Shown in pieces: positions 1-7,081 of a stretch of DNA of 23,695 bases. Positions within the stretch are counted from its first letter, which is position 1. Every line of letters starts with the position of its first letter. The DNA is from Candidatus Aalborgicola danicus (GTDB taxonomy: Bacteria > Pseudomonadota > Gammaproteobacteria > Burkholderiales > Burkholderiaceae_C): the NCBI GenBank assembly GCA_016703945.1, contig JADJBC010000057.1:1-23695 (forward strand), read 5' to 3'. The position numbers were made by a program, and so were the translations under genes. The notes beneath the pieces are model-generated. The model did no database searches. It saw only the letters and a program-made list of their open reading frames with translations, and was not told the origin of the DNA.

Positions 1-138
1 AAAGCTGTTTATTTTTCAACGACTTAGCTTTTCCTTTATTATCTTTTACTGGATACATTCACAGTTTTCAAAGGCGTCGGAACCTGCACCCCTCTGGCAG
101 CATTTCAGCACCGGCAGCTAGAACCAGGTTAAACTACC
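1..138. other. AT-rich left edge, no gene recognised
   Basis: The first 60 bases are clearly more AT-rich than the rest of the window. I found no convincing reading frame, RNA gene or promoter on either strand. It lies downstream of the broken LysR gene and may belong to the end of a neighbouring gene outside the window. Confidence 0.4.
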
Positions 139-184
139 TAATTTGATAGCTATTCATATTCCTGGGGGCGGGAGGCCAATTTGA
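139..184 (+). repeat. Interspersed repeat R1, copy A
   Basis: It contains TTTGATAGCT and ends with GGAGGCCAATTTGA, the same end as the copy near 17245-17300. It also resembles the copies at 7541-7590 and, on the other strand, 7031-7080. I recognise this kind of short element from Comamonadaceae genomes. It lies just past the 3' end of the LysR gene. Confidence 0.6.
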
Positions 185-244
185 CTCACGAACTCTTGAG
201 GAGCAGCAAAACAGCCAGGTTTTCACCCACAATTTGTGTCGCTG

Positions 245-1154
245 CTAGTCTGCTGGTAACTGCCCCAACCTCGCGTGAGCCTCACCCAAAAATCCAGAAA
301 CCGCCGCACCGCGGAAGCAGGCCGCGCCGCGACAGGGAAACACTGGCGTGGAAGATGCCCGGCCGGGGTGAACCAGGCGCATGACCTGCCAGGCGGCCGT
401 CGGGCCTCTCGGCGGCACACATAGTCCGGCAAGGCGCACCATCCGGGCCAAAACGACCAATTTGAGCGTCAGCAAGTCGTCAGCCACATAACGTGGCTGG
501 TGCCGAAAGGCGCATGGCCGTTCCGTCTGGCCCCAACAGTTGCCGGTGGCGGCTTCACCCACTGTGGACACGCCGACGGTGTCCAGCGTCTGCCAGCTCG
601 GCCCAAGTCGATGGGCGGCCCTGGCGTGCCAATTGGGTCGGGCTGGCCACCAGCAGCGTGCGGGTCAGGCCAAAATTCTTGATCACCAAGCTGCCGCTGT
701 CATCCAGCGTGGGGCGCACGCGCAGTGCAACGTCAAAGCCTTCCTCCACCAGATCCACCACGCGGTTGCTGACCCGCATGTCGATGCGCACCTGCGGTGG
801 CGCGCCAGAAACTGCGGCGGGATGGGGCCCCAGCGTGGTTTGCGCCAGCGTGACCGGACAGGCCACGCGGATGGTGCCGCGCGGTTCGGTCTGTGCCTGG
901 GCCACCGCATCGGCGGCGGCCTGGGCATCTTCGCGCATGGCCACGCAATGGCGGTGGTATTGCTCGCCCACGGCGGTCAGCGACAGCTTGCGGGTGGTGC
1001 GCTGCTGCAGGCCGCCACAGCTGGCCTGCTTCCAGCTCGGCCACCCGGCGCGACAGGCGCGATTTGGGGCAGGCCCAAGCGCGCGCCCGGCGGCAGCAAA
1101 ACCCCCGCGGTCCACCACCCCGGCAAAGTAGACCAGGTCGTTCAGGTCCTGCAT
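245..1154 (-). pseudogene. LysR-family transcriptional regulator, frameshifted
   Basis: The gene must be pieced together from all three minus-strand frames. It starts MQDLNDLVYFAGVVDRGGFA (ATG at 1154), a LysR winged-helix N-terminus. The first frame carries QRTTRKLSLTAVGEQY and the effector-domain stretch RVSNRVVDLVEEGFDVALRV. Later frames supply RYVADDLLTLK, LPDYVC and AVRRFLDF, and the end is LGEAHARLGQLPAD with stop at 245. The total span fits a normal LysR protein of about 300 residues. Small indels occur near 1090-1075, 1020, 810-790, 575, 540-500 and repeatedly below 480, several in G or C runs. Divergence from azoR suggests it regulates that gene. Either the gene is decaying or the sequence here is poor; the regular indels in homopolymers at the edge of the window favour the second. 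Confidence 0.75.
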
Positions 1155-1173
1155 GGGCTCCTTGTGGCGCTCC

Positions 1174-1195
1174 ATTGTTCTATCAGTAGGACAAT
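1174..1195. promoter_or_regulatory. Operator-like inverted repeat between LysR gene and azoR
   Basis: The arms ATTGTTCTA (1174-1182) and TAGGACAAT (1187-1195) match in 8 of 9 positions around a 4-base centre. The dyad sits about 90 bp upstream of azoR and just upstream of the LysR start, where LysR-type regulators usually bind. Binding by this LysR protein is inferred. Confidence 0.6.
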
Positions 1196-1286
1196 CTAAC
1201 GCATTTTTGCCAACTTATCAAAGAATGGTTTCATCCGCATACTTGATCCATGGCTGCAATCCGCAGCTTCACTTCAAGGACTGACC

Positions 1287-1937
1287 ATGAAACTGCTTCA
1301 CATCGATTCCAGCATCCTCGCCGCCAACTCCGTTTCCCGTGCCTTGACGGCCCAGATCGTCGCCAAATGGCAAGCCAGCCACCCCGGCACCTCGGTCGAC
1401 TACCTTGACCTGGCCGCCAGCGCCCCCAGCCACCTGTCGGTGGACTCCCTGGGCTTTCGCATGCCACCCGGTGCGGCTGAACCGACTGACGTGCAAAAGC
1501 GCGAAAACGCCATTTCCGAGGCGCTGGTCAGCCAGTTCCTGGCCGCTGACGTGATCGTGGTCGGCGCACCGCTGTACAACTTTTCCATCCCCAGCCAGCT
1601 CAAGGCCTGGATTGACCGCGTGGCGCAGGTGGGCCGCACCTTCAAGTACACCGAAAAAGGTCCGCAAGGCTTGGCCGGCGGCAAGACCGTGATCGTGGCG
1701 TCCACCCGGGGCGGTGTGTACTCCACCAGCGAAGGTGGCCGTGCCATGGAGCACCAGGAGAGCTACCTGCAGACCGTGTTTGGCTTCCTGGGCATCACCG
1801 ACGTGCGCTTTGTGCGCGCCGAGGGCCTGGCCATGGGGGAAGCGGCCAAGACCCAGGCGCTGGAAGCTGCGGCACTGGAAATTCGTGCCATCGCATTGAC
1901 TGCCGCCAACGAAGCGTCTGTGGTTCGAGTCGCCTGA
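1287..1937 (+). CDS. azoR: FMN-dependent NADH-azoreductase
   Basis: The 216-residue protein matches the flavodoxin-fold AzoR family, cytoplasmic FMN enzymes that reduce azo bonds and quinones by two-electron transfer from NADH. The N-terminus MKLLHIDSSI and the following SVSRAL are the phosphate-binding part of the FMN site. APLYNFSIPSQLKAWIDRV (about residues 94-112) is the strongly conserved FMN/substrate segment, and STRGGVYS forms the second FMN loop. Length is normal for the family. The ATG follows AAGGA at 6 nt. It is divergent from a LysR regulator, a common arrangement for azoR, and is probably induced by electrophiles or quinones through it. No frameshift is seen, unlike its neighbour. 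Confidence 0.93.
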   Translation: MKLLHIDSSILAANSVSRALTAQIVAKWQASHPGTSVDYLDLAASAPSHLSVDSLGFRMPPGAAEPTDVQKRENAISEALVSQFLAADVIVVGAPLYNFSIPSQLKAWIDRVAQVGRTFKYTEKGPQGLAGGKTVIVASTRGGVYSTSEGGRAMEHQESYLQTVFGFLGITDVRFVRAEGLAMGEAAKTQALEAAALEIRAIALTAANEASVVRVA

Positions 1938-1947
1938 ACGGTCAGCC

Positions 1948-1970
1948 AGCGGGGCAGTCCCAACCCCGCT
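1948..1970 (+). terminator. Possible hairpin after azoR
   Basis: Perfect 7-bp arms AGCGGGG and CCCCGCT enclose a 9-base loop, 11 nt after the azoR stop. There is no T-run after it, so it is at best a weak or Rho-assisted terminator. Confidence 0.35.
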
Positions 1971-2052
1971 TGCGTGCGCAAATGGGTGACATTGGAGGCT
2001 GGTCTTTCGCCCTATACTGATTTTTTTGAGGGGTTGAAGCTTAGCGATCAAC

Positions 2053-2068
2053 CTGATTTCTAAATCAG
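2053..2068. promoter_or_regulatory. Palindrome just upstream of the universal stress gene
   Basis: CTGATTT and AAATCAG are perfect 7-bp arms around CT, ending 3 nt before the AAGGAG ribosome site of the next gene. A TATACT hexamer near 2012-2017 may be the -10 box. The palindrome could be an operator or a short leader hairpin that limits access to the ribosome site; nothing here decides between them. Confidence 0.4.
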
Positions 2069-2086
2069 TGCAAGGAGTCGATTGCC

Positions 2087-2896
2087 ATGGCAATAAAAGA
2101 TGTAGTGGTTCATCTGGACCAGGATGGGCGCACGGCCGTGCGACTGGCGTTGGCAACTGCGTTGGCGCGTCAGCACGGGGCCCGACTGGTTGGCATCTTT
2201 GCGCAGCGCGGACATGCACGCAAGGTCGGTGTTGTCAGTGTTTGGCCCAGCGAGGAGTTCACCCTGGCGTGCGACGCTAGCAAGGCCCAGTTTGAAACCG
2301 CCACCGCCGGGCTAACCAATTGCGAATGGCGCTTCGTCAACCGGGGTGGTGAGGCCGAGGTGGTTCGCCAATTTGTCGACCTGGCCCGCCACACCGATCT
2401 GGTGGTGTTGGGCCAGTATGAACATGGCAAGGACTTTGTCCCCGAAGAACTGGTGTCTGAAGTGGTGATCGGTTGCGGGCGTCCCGTTCTGGTCGTCCCT
2501 TACATCGGAGACTTTGCCGACGTCGGCAAGTGCCCCCTGATTGCATGGAACAACGCCCCCGAAGCTGCCCGCGCGCTCAACGACGCCCTGGCCGTCATTC
2601 AAGGTTGCCAAAAGGCGTATGTGGTGTCCGTGGCTGCCCGCCTGGATGAGGGTGAGGCAACCTGTGCCGAAGTGCAGCGGCACTTGGCGACGCATGGCAT
2701 TGCTGTGGCGACCGAGGTGGTGTTGGTGGAGGACTTTGGAGTCATGGACATGTTGCTGAACCGCGCCAGTGACCGCAGTGCCGACCTGTTGGTCATGGGT
2801 GCCCATGGCTCCATCGGCTTCCCGTTTGAAAGCCGCGGAGCCGGCACCCGCTACATCCTGCGCCACATGACGGTGCCGGTGTTGATGTCCAGCTAA
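2087..2896 (+). CDS. Tandem-domain universal stress protein (UspA family)
   Basis: The 269-residue protein has two Usp domains, about residues 1-140 and 145-269. The first begins MAIKDVVVHLDQDG and ends with PVLVVPYIG, the usual last strand of a Usp fold. The second ends LLVMGAHGSIGFPFESRG, then TRYILRHMTVPVLMSS. That is the region of the ATP-binding motif G-x2-G-x9-G-(S/T); here it reads GAHG, nine residues, then GAGT, so the motif is slightly altered. Family members are cytoplasmic stress proteins with no single known reaction. AAGGAG lies 9 nt before the ATG, and the palindrome at 2053-2068 lies just upstream of that. It is convergent with the Rrf2 gene, with 27 nt between stop codons. Confidence 0.9.
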   Translation: MAIKDVVVHLDQDGRTAVRLALATALARQHGARLVGIFAQRGHARKVGVVSVWPSEEFTLACDASKAQFETATAGLTNCEWRFVNRGGEAEVVRQFVDLARHTDLVVLGQYEHGKDFVPEELVSEVVIGCGRPVLVVPYIGDFADVGKCPLIAWNNAPEAARALNDALAVIQGCQKAYVVSVAARLDEGEATCAEVQRHLATHGIAVATEVVLVEDFGVMDMLLNRASDRSADLLVMGAHGSIGFPFESRGAGTRYILRHMTVPVLMSS

Positions 2897-2923
2897 GGCG
2901 CTTCGATCGCCGTGAAGGCAGGT

Positions 2924-3458
2924 TCAGGCCCGACCCGGCCAGACCTGTCCCAGTGCAAAGACCGAGTTCGGCGTTCCGAAGCGTGCCACCGGCGGACGCG
3001 GTTTTGCAGACGCCCTTTTGCACCGTCTTTCGCTCTTCAACCTGAAAGCCCTTGGCCTTTTGCTCTTGTGCAAGGCTTTGCAGCGTCACGGTTTTCAGAT
3101 AGGCCACAACAGTGGATTGCAGGGCGTCCCACAGGTCCTGTGTCATTTCCTGGGCACTGGCCGAGGTTTCACGCGGCGCATCTTTGCTGCGTGTGTCGGT
3201 TTCGTCTTCGATGGCACCAATGATGTCCGCCACCGAGATGGTGTGCGCCGCGCGCGCCAGCGTGTAGCCACCGCCGGGTCCACGCGTGCTCTCCACCAGA
3301 GCGTGCTGGCGCAGCTTGGCAAACATCTGCTCCAGGTACGACATGGATATGCGGTGGCGCACAGCCAGATCCTGCAGCGGAACGGGGGTGTTGCTCTGGC
3401 GCAGAGCCAGGTCAATCATGGCGGTAATGGCAAATCGGCCTCGTGTACTTAATCGCAT
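2924..3458 (-). CDS. IscR-like Rrf2-family regulator without Fe-S cysteines, one frameshift
   Basis: The start MRLSTRGRFAITAMIDLALR and the recognition part YLEQMFAKLRQHALVESTRG then GGGYTLAR are those of IscR, the Rrf2-type regulator of Fe-S assembly. ATG at 3458 follows GGAG at 8 nt. In IscR three cysteines around residues 92-104 hold a [2Fe-2S] cluster; here that segment (DETDTRSKDAPRETSASAQE) has none. After VQKG the open frame continues about 220 nt into uspA, but moving one base at about 3013 (a GGG run) gives RFGTPNSVFALGQVW and a stop at 2924. PNSVFALGQV is the IscR C-terminus in this bacterial group, so I place the true end there, about 177 residues. It is probably a paralogue of the cluster-binding IscR. 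It is divergent from the NhaR-type gene. Confidence 0.8.
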
Positions 3459-3526
3459 GGGGATGACTCCTTCCAGCGCAAAAATTGCTGGTGAAGCGTG
3501 AATGTAGGCGCGAAAATGCTTCGTGT

Positions 3527-3566
3527 AAATTCGAATTTATAACATTTTCACTTCGATTTATTCGAA
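3527..3566. promoter_or_regulatory. AT-rich divergent control region with TTCGAA sites
   Basis: A perfect 12-bp palindrome AAATTCGAATTT lies at 3527-3538. Its TTCGAA core (3530-3535) recurs at 3561-3566, 31 bp away, about three helical turns, with a variant TTCGAT at 3552-3557. The block lies between the IscR-like gene and the NhaR-type gene and is far more AT-rich than its surroundings. It could hold sites for either regulator; that is inferred from position. Confidence 0.45.
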
Positions 3567-3580
3567 CAATAGGGCGCGCC

Positions 3581-4474
3581 ATGAACTTCAAACACCTGCA
3601 TTACTTCTGGGTCACCGCGAAAGCCGGCGGCATCATGCGCGCTGGCGAGCAGTTGCACACCACGCCACAAACCCTGTCTGGCCAGATCAAGCTGCTGGAA
3701 GACTGGCTGGGCCGCAAGCTTTTTCGCAAGAGCGGGCGCAAGCTGGAACTGACCGAAGACGGCCACCTTGCAATGGGTTATGCCGACCAGATCTTCACGC
3801 TGGGGGCCGAGCTGGAGAGCGCTGTGCGCCAGGCCCACGGTGGCCAGCGGGTGCTGGACTTCAAGGTGGGTGTGGCCGATTCAGTGGCCAAGTCCATCGC
3901 CTACCGACTGCTGGAACCGGCGCTGACCGTTGACGAGCCAGTGCGCCTGGTGTGCAGTGAGGGCAAGTTCCCGGACCTGCTGGCGCAACTGGCGCTAAAC
4001 CGGCTGGATTTGGTGATTGCCGACGAGCCCATGTCCCGGCGCATCAGTGTGAAAGCCTTCAACCACCCGCTGGGGCGCACAACCATGAGCTTCTTCTGTG
4101 CGCCGGAGCTCAAGCGCCAACTTAAAGGCGTTTTTCCGAAGTGTTTGAACGACTTTCCACTGCTGATTCCCGGAGCCCAGGCCTCAGTGCGCCAGCAGTT
4201 GGAAGGCTGGCTGACCCGCCACCACATTCACCCGCGCATCATTGGTGAGTTTGACGACGGCGCACTGATGAGCGCCTTTGGTCGCGAGGGGCGGGGCGCC
4301 TTCATGGCGCCCACGGTCATGGAGCACGACACGGTGGCCCAGTTTGGCGTGGAGGTGATTGGGCGCACCGAGGAACTGGTGGACGAGTTTTATGCTGTTT
4401 CGGTGGAACGGCGCATCACCCACCCCTGCGTGGTCGCCATCACGGATGCAGCCAGGGTTCAATTGTTTGGGTGA
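3581..4474 (+). CDS. NhaR-type LysR-family regulator
   Basis: The 297-residue protein begins MNFKHLHYFWVTAKAGG, followed by the winged-helix recognition segment LHTTPQTLSGQIKLLEDWLG (about residues 29-48). Phrases such as FKVGVADSVAKSIAYRLLEPA, LDLVIADEP, LLIPGAQASVRQQLEGW and IGEFDDGALMSAFGREGRGAF follow the E. coli NhaR sequence closely (VGVADALSKRL and GEFDDAALMKAFG there). NhaR activates a Na+/H+ antiporter gene in response to sodium. No antiporter gene is adjacent, so the target is unknown. I chose ATG 3581 because it gives the family N-terminus; an in-frame start at 3485 would add unrelated residues. The sulfate-binding gene follows 141 nt later. Confidence 0.87.
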   Translation: MNFKHLHYFWVTAKAGGIMRAGEQLHTTPQTLSGQIKLLEDWLGRKLFRKSGRKLELTEDGHLAMGYADQIFTLGAELESAVRQAHGGQRVLDFKVGVADSVAKSIAYRLLEPALTVDEPVRLVCSEGKFPDLLAQLALNRLDLVIADEPMSRRISVKAFNHPLGRTTMSFFCAPELKRQLKGVFPKCLNDFPLLIPGAQASVRQQLEGWLTRHHIHPRIIGEFDDGALMSAFGREGRGAFMAPTVMEHDTVAQFGVEVIGRTEELVDEFYAVSVERRITHPCVVAITDAARVQLFG

Positions 4475-4528
4475 AATGCCTTTCAACCCTTTGTTTACCC
4501 ACCCTATAGATGAGTTGGTTATTTGAAA

Positions 4529-4557
4529 CTGACAATTCAGTCGTTCCAGTTTTAACA
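4529..4557 (+). promoter_or_regulatory. Candidate promoter of sbp
   Basis: CTGACA (4529-4534) and TTAACA (4552-4557) are spaced by 17 nt, about 60 nt before the sbp ATG. The -35 box overlaps the small dyad ACTGA-CAAT-TCAGT, which could be a regulator site for sulfur control. This is inferred from position and spacing only. Confidence 0.4.
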
Positions 4558-4615
4558 CTTGGGTTCCAGAATCCACTCCATCGCACTGTTGCGTTGCCAT
4601 TTTCTGGAGTTTCAA

Positions 4616-5641
4616 ATGCCAATCCGCATCCCCACCCGCCGGGCTTTCACCACGTTGGCCCTGACTGCCGTTCTCGCTGTCGCTTCCTTTGGCGCCCTCG
4701 CCCAACCCAAGCCCGCTGAGCTGCTCAACGTCTCCTACGACCCCACCCGCGAGCTGTATGTCGAGTTCAACGCCGCCTTTATCAAACACTGGAAGGCCAA
4801 GACCGGCCAGGACGTGAGCATCAAGCAATCCCACGGTGGCTCGGGCAAACAAGCGCGCGGCATCATCGACGGGCTGGATGCCGATGTGGCCACGCTGGCG
4901 CTGGCTGGCGACACCGACGCCCTGCATGCCAATGGCGGCTGGATTCCCGGGCGATTGGCAAAAACGCTTGCCGCACAATTCGTCGCCCTACACCTCTACC
5001 ATCGTGCTGGTGGTGCGCCAGGGCAATCCCAAGGGCATCAAGGACTGGGATGACCTGATCAAACCGGGCATCAGCGTCATCACCCCAACCCCAAGACTTC
5101 GGGCGGCGCGCGCTGAACTACCTGGCGGCCTGGGGAATTTGCCAAACGTAAATTCGGTGGCGATGCACAGGCCAAGGACTTCATTGCCAAGCTGTATGAC
5201 AATGTGCCGGTGCTGGACACCGGTGCCCGTGGTTCCTCCATTACCTTTGCGCAGCGTGGCCAGGGCGATGTATTTATCTCGTGGGAGAACGAAGCCTATT
5301 TGCTGGAGAAGGAATTTGGCGGCAAGGTCGATGTGGTCTACCCCTCGCTGAGCATCCTGGCCGAACCCGCCGTCACGGTGGTGGACAAGAACGTCGACAA
5401 GAAGGGCACCCGTGCCGTGGCCCAGGCCTACCTGGAGTACCTGTACACCGACGAGGGCCAGGACATTGCTGGCAAGAACTTCTACCGCCCCATCTCCGAG
5501 AAGTTCCAGGCCAAGTACGTCAAGCAGTTACCCAAGATCAAGCTGTTCAGCATTGACGAAGCCTTTGGCGGCTGGGCCAAGGCCGCCCGGGACCACTTTG
5601 CCGATGGTGGCAGCTTTGATCAGATCTACGCGAAGAAGTAG
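4616..5641 (+). pseudogene. sbp: Sulfate-binding periplasmic protein, four compensating frameshifts
   Basis: The reading frame at both ends gives a sulfate/thiosulfate-binding protein. It has a signal peptide MPIRIPTRRAFTTLALTAVL, about 30 residues ending ALAQ. Next is the family block LLNVSYDPTRELYVEFNAAF, then SHGGSGKQARGIIDGLDADVATLALAGD, and at the C-terminus GQGDVFISWENEAYL and FYRPISEKF. In the middle the frame is lost between about 4950 (extra G in CCCGGG) and 5150. There a C is missing near 5084, a G near 5113, and a base is extra near 5136. With these put back, the protein reads IVLVVRQGNPKGIKDW, then ITPNPKTSGGAR, NYLAAWG, about 341 residues, normal for Sbp. The net shift is zero, so four errors or four real mutations are needed; error is likelier. 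GGAG precedes the ATG by 6 nt. It would feed the CysTWA transporter encoded downstream. Confidence 0.85.
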
Positions 5642-5745
5642 GCCGTCACGCTGTCACACAAAGGTGCGACATGGCGGTGGAGCGCCTGCGTTGGGTCCGA
5701 TACAAACCCGTAATGGCGTTGAGCAAACCTCGTACAGGCTACGTG

Positions 5746-6537
5746 TCAAACCGGCGCATAAGCCCCTGTGCCTCCTGGCCAAGCGGTGAGCACCTCATAC
5801 CCTGAGGGCGTTACCGCCACCATGTGTTCCCACTGGGCGGATAGCGACCGGTCCTTGGTCACGACGGTCCACCCATCGGCAAGTTGTTTGGTTTCACGCT
5901 TGCCGGCGTTGAGCATCGGCTCAATTGTGAAAACCATGCCGGCCTCCAGCGTGAGCCCCTGCCCGCGCTGCCCATAGTGCAGCACTTGCGGTTCATCGTG
6001 GTAGATCTGGCCAATGCCGTGCCCACAGTATTCGCGCACCACGCTGAAATGCGCCGCTTGAGCCACCGACTGGATGGCATGGCCAATATCGCCCAATGTC
6101 GCCCCGGGCTTGACCTGATGGATTGCGGCCCGCAATGCCTCGTACGTTGTCTCCACCAGGCGCCGAGCCGCCACGCTGGGGGCTCCAACGAAGAACATGC
6201 GGCTGGTGTCGCCAAACCAGCCATCCTTGATGACGGCGACATCGATGTTGATGATGTCGCCCTCTTTTAGAATTTTGGTCGCAGAGGGGATGCCGTGACA
6301 CACCACCTGGTTGACCGAAGTGAGGATGGTCTTGGGATACCCGTGATACCCCACGTTGGCCGGGATGGCGCCCTGGACATTCACGATATGGTCGTTGCAG
6401 ATGCGGTCGAGCGTCTCCGTGCTCACCCCCGGTACCACATGCGCCTCAATCATGCCGAGAACCTCTGCGGCAAGCCGACCGGCCCGCCGCACCATCTCGA
6501 GTTCCGCCGCAGACTTGATGGGAACGCCGTGCGCCAT
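5746..6537 (-). CDS. map: Type I methionine aminopeptidase
   Basis: The 263-residue protein is a complete MetAP-I, the cytoplasmic enzyme that removes the initiator methionine. All five metal ligands are visible: D99 (INIDVAV), D110 (GDTSRMF), H173 (CGHGIG), E206 (TIEPML) and E237 (QWEHM), plus the substrate-contact H81 (VCHGIP). There is no zinc-finger N-terminal extension. Its ATG shares one base with the TGA of the ParD-like gene (TGATG), so the two are translationally coupled. It is probably an accessory copy, since housekeeping map usually lies next to rpsB; that cannot be checked here. It lies on the opposite strand inside a sulfate-uptake locus, converging on sbp with a 104-nt gap that shows no clear terminator. 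Confidence 0.95.
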   Translation of the reverse strand: MAHGVPIKSAAELEMVRRAGRLAAEVLGMIEAHVVPGVSTETLDRICNDHIVNVQGAIPANVGYHGYPKTILTSVNQVVCHGIPSATKILKEGDIINIDVAVIKDGWFGDTSRMFFVGAPSVAARRLVETTYEALRAAIHQVKPGATLGDIGHAIQSVAQAAHFSVVREYCGHGIGQIYHDEPQVLHYGQRGQGLTLEAGMVFTIEPMLNAGKRETKQLADGWTVVTKDRSLSAQWEHMVAVTPSGYEVLTAWPGGTGAYAPV

Positions 6538-6791
6538 CAGTGTTTTTCAGCCGGTGACGCGCCGGGTTTACCGAGTTGCCCCGAGGCAGCCAAGCTGATA
6601 TCCATCCCCCCCGCGAGTTCAGCCCTTATCAACAACTGGCAGATTTCCCGGTAGTCCAACGCCGGGTACATCTCGGTCAACATGCCGACCCGCATCCAGT
6701 GCTCTGCTTGCGCGTTGATAGACCGGCTAAGGGCATTCCCCGCAACGCGCAGGTTCTCGTGCATCAGGTCCGAAATTTTGACAATGCCCAT
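6537..6791 (-). CDS. ParD-like protein paired with map
   Basis: The 84-residue protein begins MGIVKISDLMHENLRVAGNALSR. The short strand VKISD followed by two helices is the shape of a ribbon-helix-helix DNA-binding protein, and the sequence fits the ParD-like family (PF11903 as I recall it). The middle QAEHWMRVGMLTEMYPALDYREICQLLIRAEL is typical of that family. No ParE-type toxin is encoded next to it; the partner gene is map, coupled by a one-base overlap. ATG 6791 is chosen because GGAG lies 7 nt upstream; a GTG at 6797 is in frame but too close to it. The palindrome at 6823-6839 upstream may be its own operator. Confidence 0.8.
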   Translation of the reverse strand: MGIVKISDLMHENLRVAGNALSRSINAQAEHWMRVGMLTEMYPALDYREICQLLIRAELAGGMDISLAASGQLGKPGASPAEKH

Positions 6792-6822
6792 TAGCACTCT
6801 CCATATGAAACGTCAATGAATT

Positions 6823-6839
6823 ATATACATTTCGTATAT
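6823..6839. promoter_or_regulatory. Operator-like palindrome upstream of the ParD-like gene
   Basis: ATATAC and GTATAT are perfect 6-bp arms around five bases, 32 bp upstream of the ParD-like ATG and overlapping TATAAT on the minus strand. Ribbon-helix-helix antitoxins usually bind dyads over their own promoter. Autoregulation of this pair is an inference. Confidence 0.5.
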
Positions 6840-6868
6840 TTTTACTGTATCAATGTCGCCCAAAAGAC

Positions 6869-7018
6869 CGTGCGCACTATTGCGCGGTGCGCACGGCCGG
6901 CGCCTATGCCCGCGCCTGGGGCAGTGAATTCGTGCGACTGCAAAACGCGGGGCACATCAACATCGAATCCGGTCTTGGTGCCTGGCCACTGGGCCTGGCA
7001 CTGCTGCAATGGCACTAA
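6869..7018 (+). pseudogene. C-terminal remnant of an RBBP9/YdeN-type hydrolase
   Basis: About 50 codons ending in TAA at 7016-7018 read YCAVRTAGAYARAWGSEF and then AGHINIESGLGAWPLGLALL. GHINxxSGLGxWPxG, with the catalytic histidine, is the hallmark end of RBBP9/YdeN serine hydrolases. The first three quarters, with the nucleophile serine, are missing. The sequence just before it is the AT-rich promoter region of the ParD-like gene, so the map module appears to have replaced the 5' part. As I recall, genes of this family are often found beside sbp in Burkholderiales, which fits the sbp remnant that follows. Confidence 0.7.
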
Positions 7019-7030
7019 GGCAAAAAAACC

Positions 7031-7080
7031 CGTCTAGCCCTCATCTTTATTGCACTAACAGCTAGCAATTTTGTAGCAGC
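7031..7080 (-). repeat. Interspersed repeat R1, copy D
   Basis: Read on the minus strand it contains TTGCTAGCTGTTAGTGCAAT then GATGAGGGCTAGA, clearly related to the copy at 7541-7590 (TTTGATAGCTGCTTGCGCAA, ACGAGGGCTACA). It starts 12 nt after the hydrolase remnant and runs up to the first codons of the mature part of the second sbp gene. Confidence 0.55.
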
Positions 7081-7081
7081 G

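Noticed and set aside
1269..2219. A 316-codon minus-strand open frame opposite azoR
   Set aside because: The azoR protein on the plus strand is clearly a known enzyme with a ribosome site; the opposite frame is a compositional shadow.
2793..2923. Extension of the IscR-like protein into the uspA gene
   Set aside because: It follows a one-base shift in a GGG run; the corrected frame ends with the IscR-type C-terminus at 2924.
5746..6797. A classical ParDE toxin-antitoxin pair
   Set aside because: The gene next to the ParD-like protein is a complete methionine aminopeptidase, not a ParE/RelE toxin.
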